The notes under the pieces are model-generated. The model worked only from the letters and a program-made list of their open reading frames with translations, made no database searches and was not told the DNA's origin. DNA of 64,000 bases from Marinobacter lipolyticus SM19 (GTDB lineage: Bacteria > Pseudomonadota > Gammaproteobacteria > Pseudomonadales > Oleiphilaceae): positions 1 to 64,000 of the forward strand of contig NZ_KE007325.1 in NCBI RefSeq assembly GCF_000397065.2. The letters run 5' to 3'. Position numbers and translations under genes: made by a program. Positions 24,934 to 33,988 of the stretch are shown here, one piece after another. Numbering within the stretch: position 1 is the first letter of the stretch; every line of letters starts with the position of its first letter.

Positions 24934-25713
24934 TCACGACGTCAACTGAAACCAGCCCAGGCTCTCAGCGGTTGTGGTTGCAGGGCGATACTCCGCACTC
25001 AGCCAGCCGTTGTAGCCCAGATTATCCAGCTCCCGAAAAACATTCGAAAAGTTAATCTCCCCGGTGCCAGGCTCGTGTCGCCCCGGATTATCCGCAAACT
25101 GGATGTGGCCGATCCACGGCAACAGGCACTCCACCGTACGCAGCAGATCCCCTTCCATGATCTGCATATGGTAGAGGTCATACTGCAAGCGCACGTTATC
25201 CATATCAACCTCTTCAAGCAGGCGCATCACCCTGGCGGAGGTATCGAGAAAGAACCCCGGCATATCCACCCGCGAATTGATCGCCTCCAGGCACAGTGTA
25301 ATCCCTTCGGCCTCCAGCTGTTTCGCAGCCCAGCGCACATTCTCCACCAGCGTCTGCCAGGCCAGATCCTCATCCAGATCCGCCGGTTTCAGGCCAGCCA
25401 GACAGTTAACGCGGGTGCACTCCAGGGCACGAGCATACTCAATGGCTTGCAGCACACCTTCGCGAAACTCCTCCACCCGATCCGGCAGACAGGCAATACC
25501 CCGCTCACCACCGCCCCAGTCCCCCGGCGGCAGATTGAACAGCACCTGGGTCAGGCTGTTCGTACGCAGGGCCTGCTGAAGCTCTGCCGCCGGCCACTCA
25601 TAGGGAAACAGATACTCCACACCCGTGAAACCAGCCAGGCGGGCCTGCTCGAAGCGCTCCATAAACGGCACTTCGGTGAACAACATGGACAGATTGGCAG
25701 CAAATTGAGGCAT
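24934..25713 (-). CDS. hyi: hydroxypyruvate isomerase family protein (Hyi/OtnI-like)
   Basis: A 259-residue TIM-barrel protein of the AP-endonuclease-2-like sugar isomerase fold. Visible landmarks are MPQFAANLSMLFTEVPFMER, FTGVEYLFPYEWP, NLPPGDWGGGERGI and the metal-binding region LCLEAINSRVDMPGFF with YDLYHMQIMEGDL. Hyi interconverts hydroxypyruvate and tartronate semialdehyde, while OtnI handles 2-oxotetronates. It lies 2 bp downstream of a tartronate semialdehyde reductase-like gene, supporting a shared pathway. Glyoxylate carboligase, the usual partner, is absent from this window. Confidence 0.88.
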   Translation of the reverse strand: MPQFAANLSMLFTEVPFMERFEQARLAGFTGVEYLFPYEWPAAELQQALRTNSLTQVLFNLPPGDWGGGERGIACLPDRVEEFREGVLQAIEYARALECTRVNCLAGLKPADLDEDLAWQTLVENVRWAAKQLEAEGITLCLEAINSRVDMPGFFLDTSARVMRLLEEVDMDNVRLQYDLYHMQIMEGDLLRTVECLLPWIGHIQFADNPGRHEPGTGEINFSNVFRELDNLGYNGWLSAEYRPATTTAESLGWFQLTS

Positions 25714-25715
25714 GG

Positions 25716-26624
25716 TTATTTTCCCGGTTTTCCCAGAGAGCCCATCAGGGCACCGTTCAGATGTTCCAGCTCCAGCAGCAGGCCGCTGTGGTCGACATCG
25801 CTGTGACCATTAGCCACCAGTGACTGATATTCATTATGAACCTGCTGCGCCAGGGGCAAGGTCAGATTCTCCGCCCTGGCCTCGTCCAGAATCATCCGCA
25901 AATCCTTGAGCTGGATACGAGCCGGCGCGCCGGGCGCGAAATCACGATCAATCATACGCTGACCATGCAGCTCCAGGATACGACTGCCGGCAAACCCACC
26001 CATCAGCGCCTCCCGCACCGCCGCCGGATCGGCACCGCCTTTCGCCGCCAGCAACAGCGCTTCGGACACCGCCCCAATAGTGATGCCCACAATCGCCTGA
26101 TTGGCCAGCTTGGCCAGTTGTCCGGAGCCAACCGGACCGATCCGTGTGCATTTACCCAAAGCCTCAAACACCGGGCGAGCCCGATCCACATCCTGCTCCG
26201 ACCCACCGGCCATAATACTCAACCGCGCCTCAGCGGCCCCGACGGTACCACCCGACACCGGCGCATCCACATAACCTGCGCCCCGATCCGCTGCCAATTC
26301 GGCATGGCGACGGGCGACGGAGGGCTGAACAGAACTCATATCGATCACCAGGGCGCCGGATTTCAAGGCTGCGATAGCGCCCTGCTCTACCAGGACCTGC
26401 TCCACCACATCGCTGTTTTCCAGCATGGTGATGACGACGTCTGCATCACGGACCGCCTGTTCCGGTGAATCCGCAATGGTGGCTTCATCCTTGAAAGGAT
26501 CACACTTGCTGACCGTGCGGTTCCACAACGTCATGGAAAACCCGGCATCCAGAAGATTCCGTGTCATGGGCGCACCCATCAGGCCAATGCCCAAAAAGGC
26601 AATACGAAGACGTTTCGCAGTCAT
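25716..26624 (-). CDS. garR: 2-hydroxy-3-oxopropionate (tartronate semialdehyde) reductase, beta-hydroxyacid dehydrogenase family
   Basis: A 302-residue NAD(P)-dependent beta-hydroxyacid dehydrogenase. The Rossmann motif GIGLMGAPMTRNLLDAG lies at about residues 12-28, the substrate-binding motif VDAPVSGGTVGAAEARLSIM at about 119-138, and the catalytic lysine region GQLAKLANQAIVG at about 167-179. GlxR/GarR reduces tartronate semialdehyde to D-glycerate. Pairing with hyi supports this over 3-hydroxyisobutyrate dehydrogenase, though the family is broad. Symbol garR versus glxR is not decided by sequence. Confidence 0.85.
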   Translation of the reverse strand: MTAKRLRIAFLGIGLMGAPMTRNLLDAGFSMTLWNRTVSKCDPFKDEATIADSPEQAVRDADVVITMLENSDVVEQVLVEQGAIAALKSGALVIDMSSVQPSVARRHAELAADRGAGYVDAPVSGGTVGAAEARLSIMAGGSEQDVDRARPVFEALGKCTRIGPVGSGQLAKLANQAIVGITIGAVSEALLLAAKGGADPAAVREALMGGFAGSRILELHGQRMIDRDFAPGAPARIQLKDLRMILDEARAENLTLPLAQQVHNEYQSLVANGHSDVDHSGLLLELEHLNGALMGSLGKPGK

Positions 26625-26654
26625 AGTTGTCGAACCTTACTCCAAATGTTGGAG

Positions 26655-26761
26655 AAGCGAGTGGGCAGACGTTTCCAAAACCGTGCGGAGCCATGGATGG
26701 CGGAGCCGAGCGTACAGGGACGTATCCACAGCGTGTTTTGGAAACGCCTGCCCACTCGCTT
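26655..26761. repeat. dispersed inverted-repeat element, family A copy 2
   Basis: The 73-bp core at 26672-26744 matches the element at 7498-7570 in reverse orientation. This copy has longer arms: AAGCGAGTGGGCAGACG (26655-26671) pairs with CGCCTGCCCACTCGCTT (26745-26761), so the whole 107 bp can fold into one long stem. It lies between the start of the reductase gene and the rpoH terminator. Confidence 0.88.
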
Positions 26762-26789
26762 CCACCCCCAAAGTTTGTTTCAAGCAATT

Positions 26790-26833
26790 ATACAAACAAA
26801 AACGCCACCAACCTGAATCAGGATGGTGGCGTT
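26790..26833 (-). terminator. rpoH intrinsic terminator
   Basis: On the minus strand the 10-bp stem AACGCCACCA/TGGTGGCGTT (plus-strand 26801-26810 and 26824-26833) has a 13-nt loop and is followed by TTTGTTTG. It starts about 25 bp after the rpoH stop. Confidence 0.85.
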
Positions 26834-26857
26834 CGAGAACGTCCGAGTATCTCAGAA

Positions 26858-27724
26858 TCAGGCCGGTACGGCTTCCACCATACTCGTCCGGATCTTCTTC
26901 ATAGCGTTCTTCTCAAGCTGCCGGATCCGCTCGGCGGATACACCGTACTTGTCAGCCAACTCATGCAACGTGGACTTGCTCTCCGACAGCCAGCGCTCCC
27001 GAAGGATATCCTGGCTGCGCTCGTCCAGAGATCCCAGCGCGTGCATCAGACGACCATTGGAATCCTCTGACCAGTCCGCATTCTCCAGCTGCACCGCCGG
27101 ATCACCTCGCCGGTCCTCCAGATAATAGGCCGGAGCCTGATAGGCATGATCATCGTCATCGTCCTGCGGGCCATCGAACGCCGTATCCTGGGAGGCCAAC
27201 CGGCCTTCCATTTCACGCACGACTTTTGGCTCCACCCCGAGATCTTCCGCCACCGCATGGAGCTCATCGTGACTGAGCCATGCCAGACGCTTCTTCTGGC
27301 TGCGCAGATTAAAGAACAGCTTGCGCTGGGCTTTGGTCGTGGCCACTTTCACAATGCGCCAGTTGCGCAGAATAAACTCGTGAATCTCCGCCTTGATCCA
27401 GTGCACGGCGAAAGACACCAGACGTACACCGAACTCCGGGTTGAAGCGTTTGACGGCCTTCATCAGCCCCACATTGCCTTCCTGGATCAGGTCAGCCTGG
27501 GACAATCCGTAACCGGAATAGCTGCGGGCGATGTGAATAACAAACCGCAAATGAGAGAGCACCAGCTGACGAGCTGCTTCCACGTCACCCTCGTAATGGA
27601 GACGTTCTGCAAGCTCACGCTCTTCATCGGCAGACAATACCGGAATTCTGCTCGCAGCCTGTATATAAGACTCGAGATTCGCGCCCGGAACCAGCCTGTC
27701 AATCAGCTGTAAACTCGTACCCAT
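26858..27724 (-). CDS. rpoH: RNA polymerase sigma-32 factor RpoH
   Basis: The heat-shock sigma factor, 288 residues. Region 2 includes [38 protein letters not shown] and the -10-binding helix [20 protein letters not shown]. The RpoH box, [13 protein letters not shown], separates it from other sigma-70 members. Region 4 ends with a helix-turn-helix ([20 protein letters not shown]). GGAGG precedes the ATG. It lies immediately downstream of ftsY-ftsE-ftsX, the usual gammaproteobacterial order, but has its own promoter. Confidence 0.98.
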   Translation of the reverse strand: MGTSLQLIDRLVPGANLESYIQAASRIPVLSADEERELAERLHYEGDVEAARQLVLSHLRFVIHIARSYSGYGLSQADLIQEGNVGLMKAVKRFNPEFGVRLVSFAVHWIKAEIHEFILRNWRIVKVATTKAQRKLFFNLRSQKKRLAWLSHDELHAVAEDLGVEPKVVREMEGRLASQDTAFDGPQDDDDDHAYQAPAYYLEDRRGDPAVQLENADWSEDSNGRLMHALGSLDERSQDILRERWLSESKSTLHELADKYGVSAERIRQLEKNAMKKIRTSMVEAVPA

Positions 27725-27754
27725 GCTTTTAACCTCCGAACCTGACGATCGCTA

Positions 27755-27783
27755 AATATACCAAGTGATTCTTTGACCGCCAA
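27755..27783 (-). promoter_or_regulatory. rpoH promoter
   Basis: On the minus strand, TTGGCG (plus-strand 27778-27783), a 17-bp spacer and TATATT (27755-27760) lie about 31 bp upstream of the rpoH ATG. This is a good sigma-70 match. The AT-rich region further upstream (27785-27850) may hold further promoters. Confidence 0.65.
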
Positions 27784-27919
27784 GACCTTAAAAAGTTCTT
27801 GGAATTCCCAGTAAAACCTTTAAAAACAAATGACTGGGTAATCCACGCTTTGTATCTTGAATAGTGACACTACGCCCTTTGCCGCAAATTCTACAATACG
27901 GTTTTCCCGCAATCCCGGA

Positions 27920-28912
27920 TTAACCTCCCGCGACCTCTCCAGGCTCAATATCGTCCAGATGGCGCTTGACCGCCACCCAGGCACCCAACCAGCCTAACAG
28001 CATGGCCACAATAAGCAACGCAAGCGCACCATCGAAGGACAGGCCATTGAGGGCAAAGTCACTGCGGTACAGCCCCGCGAGCCGCTCGACCGGGCCACTG
28101 AGCCACCACAACGACACCTGCAGCAACACCCAGGCCACCACGCCACCGCCAAGGCCGAACCAGGCCCCGGTATACAGGAATGGACGGCGAACAAAGGCAT
28201 CCGTGCCGCCGACCAGCTTGGCGACAAGTATCTCGTCACGGCGATTTTCAATCGCCAGCCGCACGGTGTTGCCTATCACCAGCACCACCGCCGCCGCCAG
28301 CAACAGGGCCAGCGCCCACACCGCACGGGCCAGCAGGTCGGTCATGGCGTTCAGTCGCTGCAGCCAGCCCAGGTCCACCTGCACCCGCTCCACGCCATCC
28401 AGGCCCTGCAGACGGGTGACCAGGGTCTCTACTCCGCTGGCACTGCGGGAGGTTTCATCCGGCGTCACCACCAATGTATGTGGCAACGGATTCCCCTCCA
28501 GGTAATCCAACGCATCTTCGAGGCCGGAAGAGCCCCGGAATTCCGCCAACGCCTGCTCCTTGTCGATCAGCTCTACCTCAAGGATGCGACTGTCATCCAG
28601 CACCTCAGCCCGCAATTCGCGTGCGCGCTCCAGCGGTACTCCTTCACCCAGGTAGGCGGTAATACGGGCGCTGTTCTCCCAGCCGGCACTCACCCCCTGC
28701 AGGCTGGTCAGTAGTAACAACAGGGCCACCGGCAGCGCCAGGGCCACCCCCATCACCATCCAGGTCATGGAACTGGCGACCGGTGTACGCCAGAGCCGCT
28801 CAGCACTCTCCCGGGCGACCTTGCGGTGATGCACCAGGTAGCTCTCGGCCAGTTCCTGCCAGGGCGAGGAGGCCTTGTTGGCCCCTGCCCGCTTGCGGGG
28901 CTCAGCCGCCAT
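27920..28912 (-). CDS. ftsX: cell division protein FtsX
   Basis: FtsX is the four-pass membrane partner of the FtsE ATPase; FtsEX acts at the divisome to control septal peptidoglycan hydrolases. A first membrane segment near residues 50-70 is followed by a periplasmic domain of about 100 residues and three more segments, matching the family. The start at 28912 ([10 protein letters not shown]) has GGGAGG nearby and is preferred over 28927. It overlaps ftsE by 11 bp. Confidence 0.96.
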   Translation of the reverse strand: MAAEPRKRAGANKASSPWQELAESYLVHHRKVARESAERLWRTPVASSMTWMVMGVALALPVALLLLLTSLQGVSAGWENSARITAYLGEGVPLERARELRAEVLDDSRILEVELIDKEQALAEFRGSSGLEDALDYLEGNPLPHTLVVTPDETSRSASGVETLVTRLQGLDGVERVQVDLGWLQRLNAMTDLLARAVWALALLLAAAVVLVIGNTVRLAIENRRDEILVAKLVGGTDAFVRRPFLYTGAWFGLGGGVVAWVLLQVSLWWLSGPVERLAGLYRSDFALNGLSFDGALALLIVAMLLGWLGAWVAVKRHLDDIEPGEVAGG

Positions 28913-29573
28913 GACCACCTCCCGCAATCAATTGGCCGTGATCCAGGGTCAACGTACGGCGCTGCATATCGTTGATCAATGCAATATCGTGACTGGCGAT
29001 CAGCACCGTCACCCCAACCTGACTGAACTGGCCAAACAGGTGCATGATGTCCGCTGACAGCTCGGGATCCAGGTTACCGGTAGGCTCATCCGCCAGTAAC
29101 ACAGGGGGCTTGTTCACCACGGCACGGGCAATACCCACACGCTGCTGCTCACCCCCGGACAGCTGCAGGGGGCTCATTTTTTCCTTGTTCAGCAGCCCAA
29201 CCTTGTCGAGAGATGCGCGCACCCGGCGACCAATATCCCGCGCCGGCACGCCCATCACTTCCAGGGGCATCGCCACGTTATCGAATACCGTGCGGTCAAA
29301 CAGTAACTGGTGGTTCTGGAACACCACGCCAATATGACGGCGAATGTAGGGGATCTGGCGCTTGGGAAGCTTATTCAACATCTGTCCGCCAACAATCACC
29401 TCGCCGGCGCTGGGACGCTCCATCACCATGATGAGCTTGAGCAGGGTACTCTTGCCGGCACCGGAATGACCGGTCAGGAACGCCAACTCGCCCCGAGCCA
29501 GGCTGAAATTCACCTGTCGCAAGGCGGTATGGTCGCTGTCATAGCGCTTGGTGACCTGACGGAATTCAATCAT
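28902..29573 (-). CDS. ftsE: cell division ATP-binding protein FtsE
   Basis: A 223-residue ABC ATPase. Walker A is [12 protein letters not shown], the signature is [14 protein letters not shown], and Walker B is [13 protein letters not shown]. It drives conformational change in FtsX at the septum. Its stop overlaps the ftsX start and it lies 14 bp downstream of ftsY, forming the classical ftsYEX operon. Confidence 0.97.
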   Translation of the reverse strand: MIEFRQVTKRYDSDHTALRQVNFSLARGELAFLTGHSGAGKSTLLKLIMVMERPSAGEVIVGGQMLNKLPKRQIPYIRRHIGVVFQNHQLLFDRTVFDNVAMPLEVMGVPARDIGRRVRASLDKVGLLNKEKMSPLQLSGGEQQRVGIARAVVNKPPVLLADEPTGNLDPELSADIMHLFGQFSQVGVTVLIASHDIALINDMQRRTLTLDHGQLIAGGGHGG

Positions 29574-29587
29574 CGGCCGTTACTGCG

Positions 29588-30778
29588 TTACTGGTCGTCA
29601 AACAGGGCATCCACAAAGGTTTCCGCATCGAAGCTGCGCAGGTCCGCCACCTGTTCACCCACACCGATAAAACGGATGGGCAGCTGCAGCTGACGCGCGA
29701 TAGCGAACACAATACCACCCTTGGCGGTGCCGTCCAGTTTCGTCAAAGTAATGCCGCTGACGCCCACGGCCTGCTGGAAAACCTGGGCCTGACTCAGGGC
29801 GTTCTGGCCGGTACCGGCGTCGAGCACCAGCATCACCTCGTGGGGGGCGGTGTCGTCCAGCTTTTTCATCACCCGAACGACTTTCTCCAGCTCGTTCATC
29901 AAATTCTCTTTGTTCTGCAGGCGGCCGGCAGTATCGGCAATCACCACATCCACCTCGCGGGACTGGGCGGACTGGATCGCATCAAAGATCACCGAAGCAC
30001 TGTCCGCACCAGTATGCTGAGCCACTACTGGCACGTTGTTGCGCTCGCCCCATACCTGCAACTGCTCCACTGCGGCAGCGCGGAAGGTATCTCCCGCCGC
30101 CAGCATCACCGACTTGCCCTCATCCTGGAACTTCTTGGTGAGCTTGCCGATGGTCGTGGTCTTGCCGACACCGTTTACGCCCACCATCAGGATCACATAG
30201 GGCTGCTTTTTGGCGTCCAGTTCCAGGGGTTTCGTGACATCTTTCAACAGGCCATGAAGCTCGTCACGAAGGGCCTGACGCAGGGCCGCGCCGTCCTTGA
30301 GCTGGTTACGCTCCAGCTTGTCGGTGAGTGATTCAATGATCTCCGACGTGGCCGTGACACCCACATCCGCCATCAGCAGCGTGGTTTCAATCTCTTCCAG
30401 CAGATCCTCGTCGATCTTCTTGCCGATGGCGAACAGATCGGAGAAGCCTGTGGACAGCGTCGCGCGGGTTTTACCCAGACCCTGGCGAATGCGCTCCAGA
30501 ACACTGACCTGCGGCTCTTCCGCAGCCGGTTCCGGTTCGACAGCAGGCGCAGGAGCTTCTTCCACTTCCGCAACCGAGGCCTCTGCGACCGCAGCGTCTG
30601 GCGCGGGCGCTTCTTCCTGCCCAGCCGCCGGTTTCGCGCCGGGCTGCGGCTCAGGTTTCTTCTGGGGAACCGGCTTGGGACGGGGAATACGCTTCCGGTT
30701 GCCGGCCAGATCCAGAGCAAAAACGAAAACAAGAAGGGCCAACAGGCCAATTGAAATCCACTCTGCGGTCATACTCAT
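29588..30778 (-). CDS. ftsY: signal recognition particle receptor FtsY
   Basis: FtsY is the SRP receptor GTPase that delivers ribosomes making membrane proteins to the translocon. This 396-residue protein begins with a hydrophobic stretch (ISIGLLALLVFVFALDLAG, about 8-26), then a Pro/Ala/Glu-rich linker, and the NG domain with G1 GVNGVGKTTTIGK, G3 DTAGR and G4 TKLDGTAKGG. The N-terminal hydrophobic helix makes it membrane-tethered, unlike E. coli FtsY. It is the first gene of ftsYEX and diverges from rsmD. Confidence 0.96.
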   Translation of the reverse strand: MSMTAEWISIGLLALLVFVFALDLAGNRKRIPRPKPVPQKKPEPQPGAKPAAGQEEAPAPDAAVAEASVAEVEEAPAPAVEPEPAAEEPQVSVLERIRQGLGKTRATLSTGFSDLFAIGKKIDEDLLEEIETTLLMADVGVTATSEIIESLTDKLERNQLKDGAALRQALRDELHGLLKDVTKPLELDAKKQPYVILMVGVNGVGKTTTIGKLTKKFQDEGKSVMLAAGDTFRAAAVEQLQVWGERNNVPVVAQHTGADSASVIFDAIQSAQSREVDVVIADTAGRLQNKENLMNELEKVVRVMKKLDDTAPHEVMLVLDAGTGQNALSQAQVFQQAVGVSGITLTKLDGTAKGGIVFAIARQLQLPIRFIGVGEQVADLRSFDAETFVDALFDDQ

Positions 30779-30935
30779 TCCATCGGTTGAAAATTGGCAG
30801 GATAAAAGAAAGCCGACATTCTAGCAGACTGCCGGCCGTAATTGGGGCACTCACATAACAGCTACACCCGATGGCGACGGGGTGATTTTCCGTTACCATG
30901 TCGCCATTCCAGATACAGAGGCAATCAGCGGGATC

Positions 30936-31559
30936 ATGGGGCGAAAACCAGGACATCAGAAAAACAGTCGCAGCGCGGCAGCAAAAACCGGCGGCGGAGA
31001 ACTACGTATCATCGGCGGCGACTGGCGCAGCCGCAAACTCCAGTTTCCCGAAACCGGTGGTGTACGCCCCACCCCCGCCCGCACCCGGGAAACTCTGTTT
31101 AACTGGCTGAACTACCACCTCGCCGGCAGTCGCTGTCTTGACCTGTTCGCCGGTTCCGGCGCACTCGGCCTGGAAGCACTGTCCCGGGGTGCCGGCACAA
31201 CCGTGTTCGTCGACCATACGCCAACGCTGGCTCAAGCCCTGCGCGGCAACCTTCGGTTATTGAAATCGGAAAAAGGAGACGTAGTCTGCCAGAGCGTCGA
31301 CACCTTTCTGGCCCAACCACCGGCCGAACCCTTCGACATCCTGTTCATGGACCCGCCCTTCCGGCAAGGCTGGCTGGAAAAGCTGATCCCGATGATCGCC
31401 AATTATGGCTGGGTCAAACCCGGCGGCTGGATTTATGTGGAACACGAAAGCGAACGGACAACCCCGGAAACACCCGAAAACTGGACCCTGTACAGACAAA
31501 AGTCCGCCGGCCAGGTCACGTATTGCCTGTTTAAAAACGAAGAATCAGAAGGTGCTTGA
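30936..31559 (+). CDS. rsmD: 16S rRNA (guanine-966-N2)-methyltransferase RsmD
   Basis: RsmD methylates G966 of 16S rRNA. The SAM-binding motif DLFAGSGALGLEALSRGA and the catalytic DPPF tetrapeptide (FMDPPFRQGW) are present, and the N-terminal substrate region RIIGGDWRSRKLQFP with RPTPARTRETLFNWL is family-typical. I take the ATG at 30936 (MGRKPGHQ), giving 207 residues; the frame opens at 30882, but the extra residues do not resemble the family. It diverges from ftsY, as in many gammaproteobacteria. Confidence 0.95.
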   Translation: MGRKPGHQKNSRSAAAKTGGGELRIIGGDWRSRKLQFPETGGVRPTPARTRETLFNWLNYHLAGSRCLDLFAGSGALGLEALSRGAGTTVFVDHTPTLAQALRGNLRLLKSEKGDVVCQSVDTFLAQPPAEPFDILFMDPPFRQGWLEKLIPMIANYGWVKPGGWIYVEHESERTTPETPENWTLYRQKSAGQVTYCLFKNEESEGA

Positions 31560-31592
31560 AGAGAAAAGTGGAGATCCCACGAAAATCTGACA

Positions 31593-31684
31593 GGTCTCGG
31601 GGTGGAGTGCTTTTTCTGGCGGGATAAAGGTGTCTGAGCGAAGCGAGTTCTTTTCCCATAAGAAAAAGTACCCCACCCCGGGAC
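31593..31684. repeat. dispersed inverted-repeat element, family B copy 2
   Basis: GGTGGAGTGCTTTTTCT at 31601-31617 pairs with 31661-31677 at 15 of 17 positions. The centre (GGCGGGATAAAGGTGTCTGA then GCGAAGCGAGTTC) is the reverse complement of the tssE/tssF element at 16947-17043 with few changes. It lies between the convergent rsmD and desaturase genes, where it may also act as a hairpin terminator. Confidence 0.87.
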
Positions 31685-31736
31685 CATCCCCACCCTTTGC
31701 AGGCTACCAATGGCAAGCCTGCAAAGGGCCAGGAAT

Positions 31737-32924
31737 TTAAGCCGAAGGCCTTCTGAGAGAATAAGCCCGAAGGTGCGCAGCAAACTCTTCCAGATAGCGA
31801 ATACCACTGGCCTCCGCCTCCTTGCACCAGTCCGCGAGCGCCTGCATCTTCTCCTGGGGCTTCACCCCACGCTTACGCCACAGAGCCTGCAGCTCATGAC
31901 TCATCTCGTAGATCTTACGCAACGCTGCGTTTTTCTCCAGCGCCGTCTCCAGATGCTCCTGATCCTTAGGCTTGATCAACGACACCTCGCGGGACAGCAA
32001 CTGCTTCAGCTTGCGGTAACGGGGACGAATCTCATCATCCATCAACGCCTTCTGCTGACGCAACACCGGCTCCATCACCCGCTTACGGTACTGACGCATG
32101 ATGGCGAAACGGTTGTTGGAAATCGCCTGCACGGTTTCCACATCCACAACCTGCTTGCCCGGCACGAAATGGGCGATCGGCTTGAAGCCCTTGGGCTTGG
32201 CCAGCCCGAACAGCTGGAACAGGCGGATGTAACCCCAGCCGATATCCACCTCAAACCAGCGACGGGACAGCTTGGATGAGTTCGGATAGGTGTGGTGATT
32301 GTTATGCAGCTCTTCACCACCGATCAGGATACCCAGCGGTGAAATGTTGCGGGCGTTGTCTGCACATTCAAAGTTACGGTACCCGAACCAGTGGCCGATG
32401 CCATTGACAACACCCGCCGCCCAGACCGGAATCCACATCATCTGCACCGCCCAGATCCAGATACCGTGAACACCGAACAGCAACAGGTTGATCACCGCCA
32501 GAATCGCGATGCCCAGCATTTTATAGCGACTGTAGACGTTGCGCTCGATCCAGTCTTCCGGCGTGCGCTGGCCATAACGCTCCAGAGTTTCCGGGGTGGC
32601 GGACTCGGCATAGAGCTCAGCGCCCTGGAACAGAACCTTGCGAATACCCAGAACCACCGGGCTGTGGGGGTCTTCCTCGGTTTCACACTTGGCGTGATGC
32701 TTACGATGGATGGCAGTCCATTCCTTGGTATTCTGGGCCGTGGTCAGCCACAACCAGAAACGGAAGAAGTGCTTCAGCACCGGATGCAAATCCAGCGAGT
32801 TGTGAGCCGAATGGCGATGCAGGTAGAGAGTTACGCTTACGATGGTGACGTGGGTCATGCCCAGTACAACCAGAATCAGTTGCATCACCGAAAGGTCAAG
32901 GAGACCGTTAAACCACATATTCAA
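31737..32924 (-). CDS. desA: DesA-type delta-9 fatty acid desaturase
   Basis: A 395-residue membrane di-iron desaturase. The three histidine boxes are intact: HRHSAH at 36-41, HRKHH at about 73-77 and HNNHH near 228. Several hydrophobic segments surround them. Residues after about 280 form a charged helical extension (IRPRYRKLKQLLSRE through EAEASGIRYLEEFAAHL) that is also found in Pseudomonas DesA proteins, which desaturate phospholipid-bound acyl chains. The pathway is membrane-lipid unsaturation. It diverges from mutM. Confidence 0.92.
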   Translation of the reverse strand: MNMWFNGLLDLSVMQLILVVLGMTHVTIVSVTLYLHRHSAHNSLDLHPVLKHFFRFWLWLTTAQNTKEWTAIHRKHHAKCETEEDPHSPVVLGIRKVLFQGAELYAESATPETLERYGQRTPEDWIERNVYSRYKMLGIAILAVINLLLFGVHGIWIWAVQMMWIPVWAAGVVNGIGHWFGYRNFECADNARNISPLGILIGGEELHNNHHTYPNSSKLSRRWFEVDIGWGYIRLFQLFGLAKPKGFKPIAHFVPGKQVVDVETVQAISNNRFAIMRQYRKRVMEPVLRQQKALMDDEIRPRYRKLKQLLSREVSLIKPKDQEHLETALEKNAALRKIYEMSHELQALWRKRGVKPQEKMQALADWCKEAEASGIRYLEEFAAHLRAYSLRRPSA

Positions 32925-33094
32925 TCCTCAATCAAAATCGTGGTTAGACTGACATTAAAGCCAGCAAACCGTATTGGGCACTTTAGCGTACAGTTGTAAG
33001 CTCCAACAACCGCATTTGGATGAAAATTTGTTACTGATTACACTTGTCCGGTTTCAAACCGTACGAGCATCCCCCAGTCATCGGAGAACCCCGC

Positions 33095-33907
33095 TTGCCA
33101 GAATTACCGGAAGTCGAAACCACAAGGCGTGGCATTGCGCCCCATTGTGAGGGCCGCACCATACAACGGGTGACCGTTCATAACCGGAGCCTGCGCTGGC
33201 CCATTCCCCGGGAGCTGGAGGAGCATTTGACCGGCGCCACCATCCGCAGCGTGGAGCGGCGCGCCAAGTATCTGTTACTGAAGGTGGATCAGGGCAGCGC
33301 CATTGTACACCTTGGTATGTCCGGCAGTCTGCGGGTGATTACCGACAACACACCGCTATTGCCCCACGATCATGTCGAACTGGAGCTGGACAGTGGTATC
33401 CGCCTGCGATACAACGATCCCCGGCGATTCGGCTGTTGGCTGTGGTCGGACACGCCGGAGCAACACCCACTACTGGCCAGCCTTGGCCCCGAACCACTGG
33501 CGCCGGAATTCACCGGCGCGATGCTGTTCCGCCTGTCCCGGGGCAAACAGACACCGGTGAAGTCTTTCATCATGGACAATCACGTGGTAGTAGGCGTGGG
33601 CAACATCTACGCCAACGAAGCCCTGTTCAAGGCCGGCATCCACCCCAAACGCAAGGCCGGTCGCATCAGCCTGGATCGCTACAACCGCCTGGTGGACGCC
33701 ATCCGCGAAACCCTCAGCGCGGCCATCCTCATGGGCGGAACCACCTTGCGGGACTTCGTCAACAGCGACGGCAAACCCGGGTACTTCGCGCAATCGCTGC
33801 TGGTTTATGGCCGCGCAGCGCTGCCGTGCGAGGAATGCGGCATGCCGTTGAAGGAAATCCGCATGAACCAGCGCTCCACAGTATATTGTGGACACTGCCA
33901 GCGATGA
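33095..33907 (+). CDS. mutM: formamidopyrimidine-DNA glycosylase MutM (Fpg), TTG start
   Basis: Fpg removes 8-oxoguanine and other oxidised purines using the N-terminal proline as nucleophile. The mature protein must begin PELPEVET, and the only way to expose that proline is the TTG at 33095, which has GGAG 8 nt upstream. An in-frame ATG at 33044 would add 17 residues and block catalysis. The result is 270 residues, the standard length. The C-terminal zinc finger is intact (CEECGMPL and YCGHCQR), as is the conserved [13 protein letters not shown] helix region. Confidence 0.96.
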   Translation: MPELPEVETTRRGIAPHCEGRTIQRVTVHNRSLRWPIPRELEEHLTGATIRSVERRAKYLLLKVDQGSAIVHLGMSGSLRVITDNTPLLPHDHVELELDSGIRLRYNDPRRFGCWLWSDTPEQHPLLASLGPEPLAPEFTGAMLFRLSRGKQTPVKSFIMDNHVVVGVGNIYANEALFKAGIHPKRKAGRISLDRYNRLVDAIRETLSAAILMGGTTLRDFVNSDGKPGYFAQSLLVYGRAALPCEECGMPLKEIRMNQRSTVYCGHCQR

Positions 33908-33988
33908 TGCACTCCAAAACAGAAAAATCGTTTGAAAATGCGCAAATATGATCCATAGTTACAGGCAGGATCTCAGGAGACACAAGAA

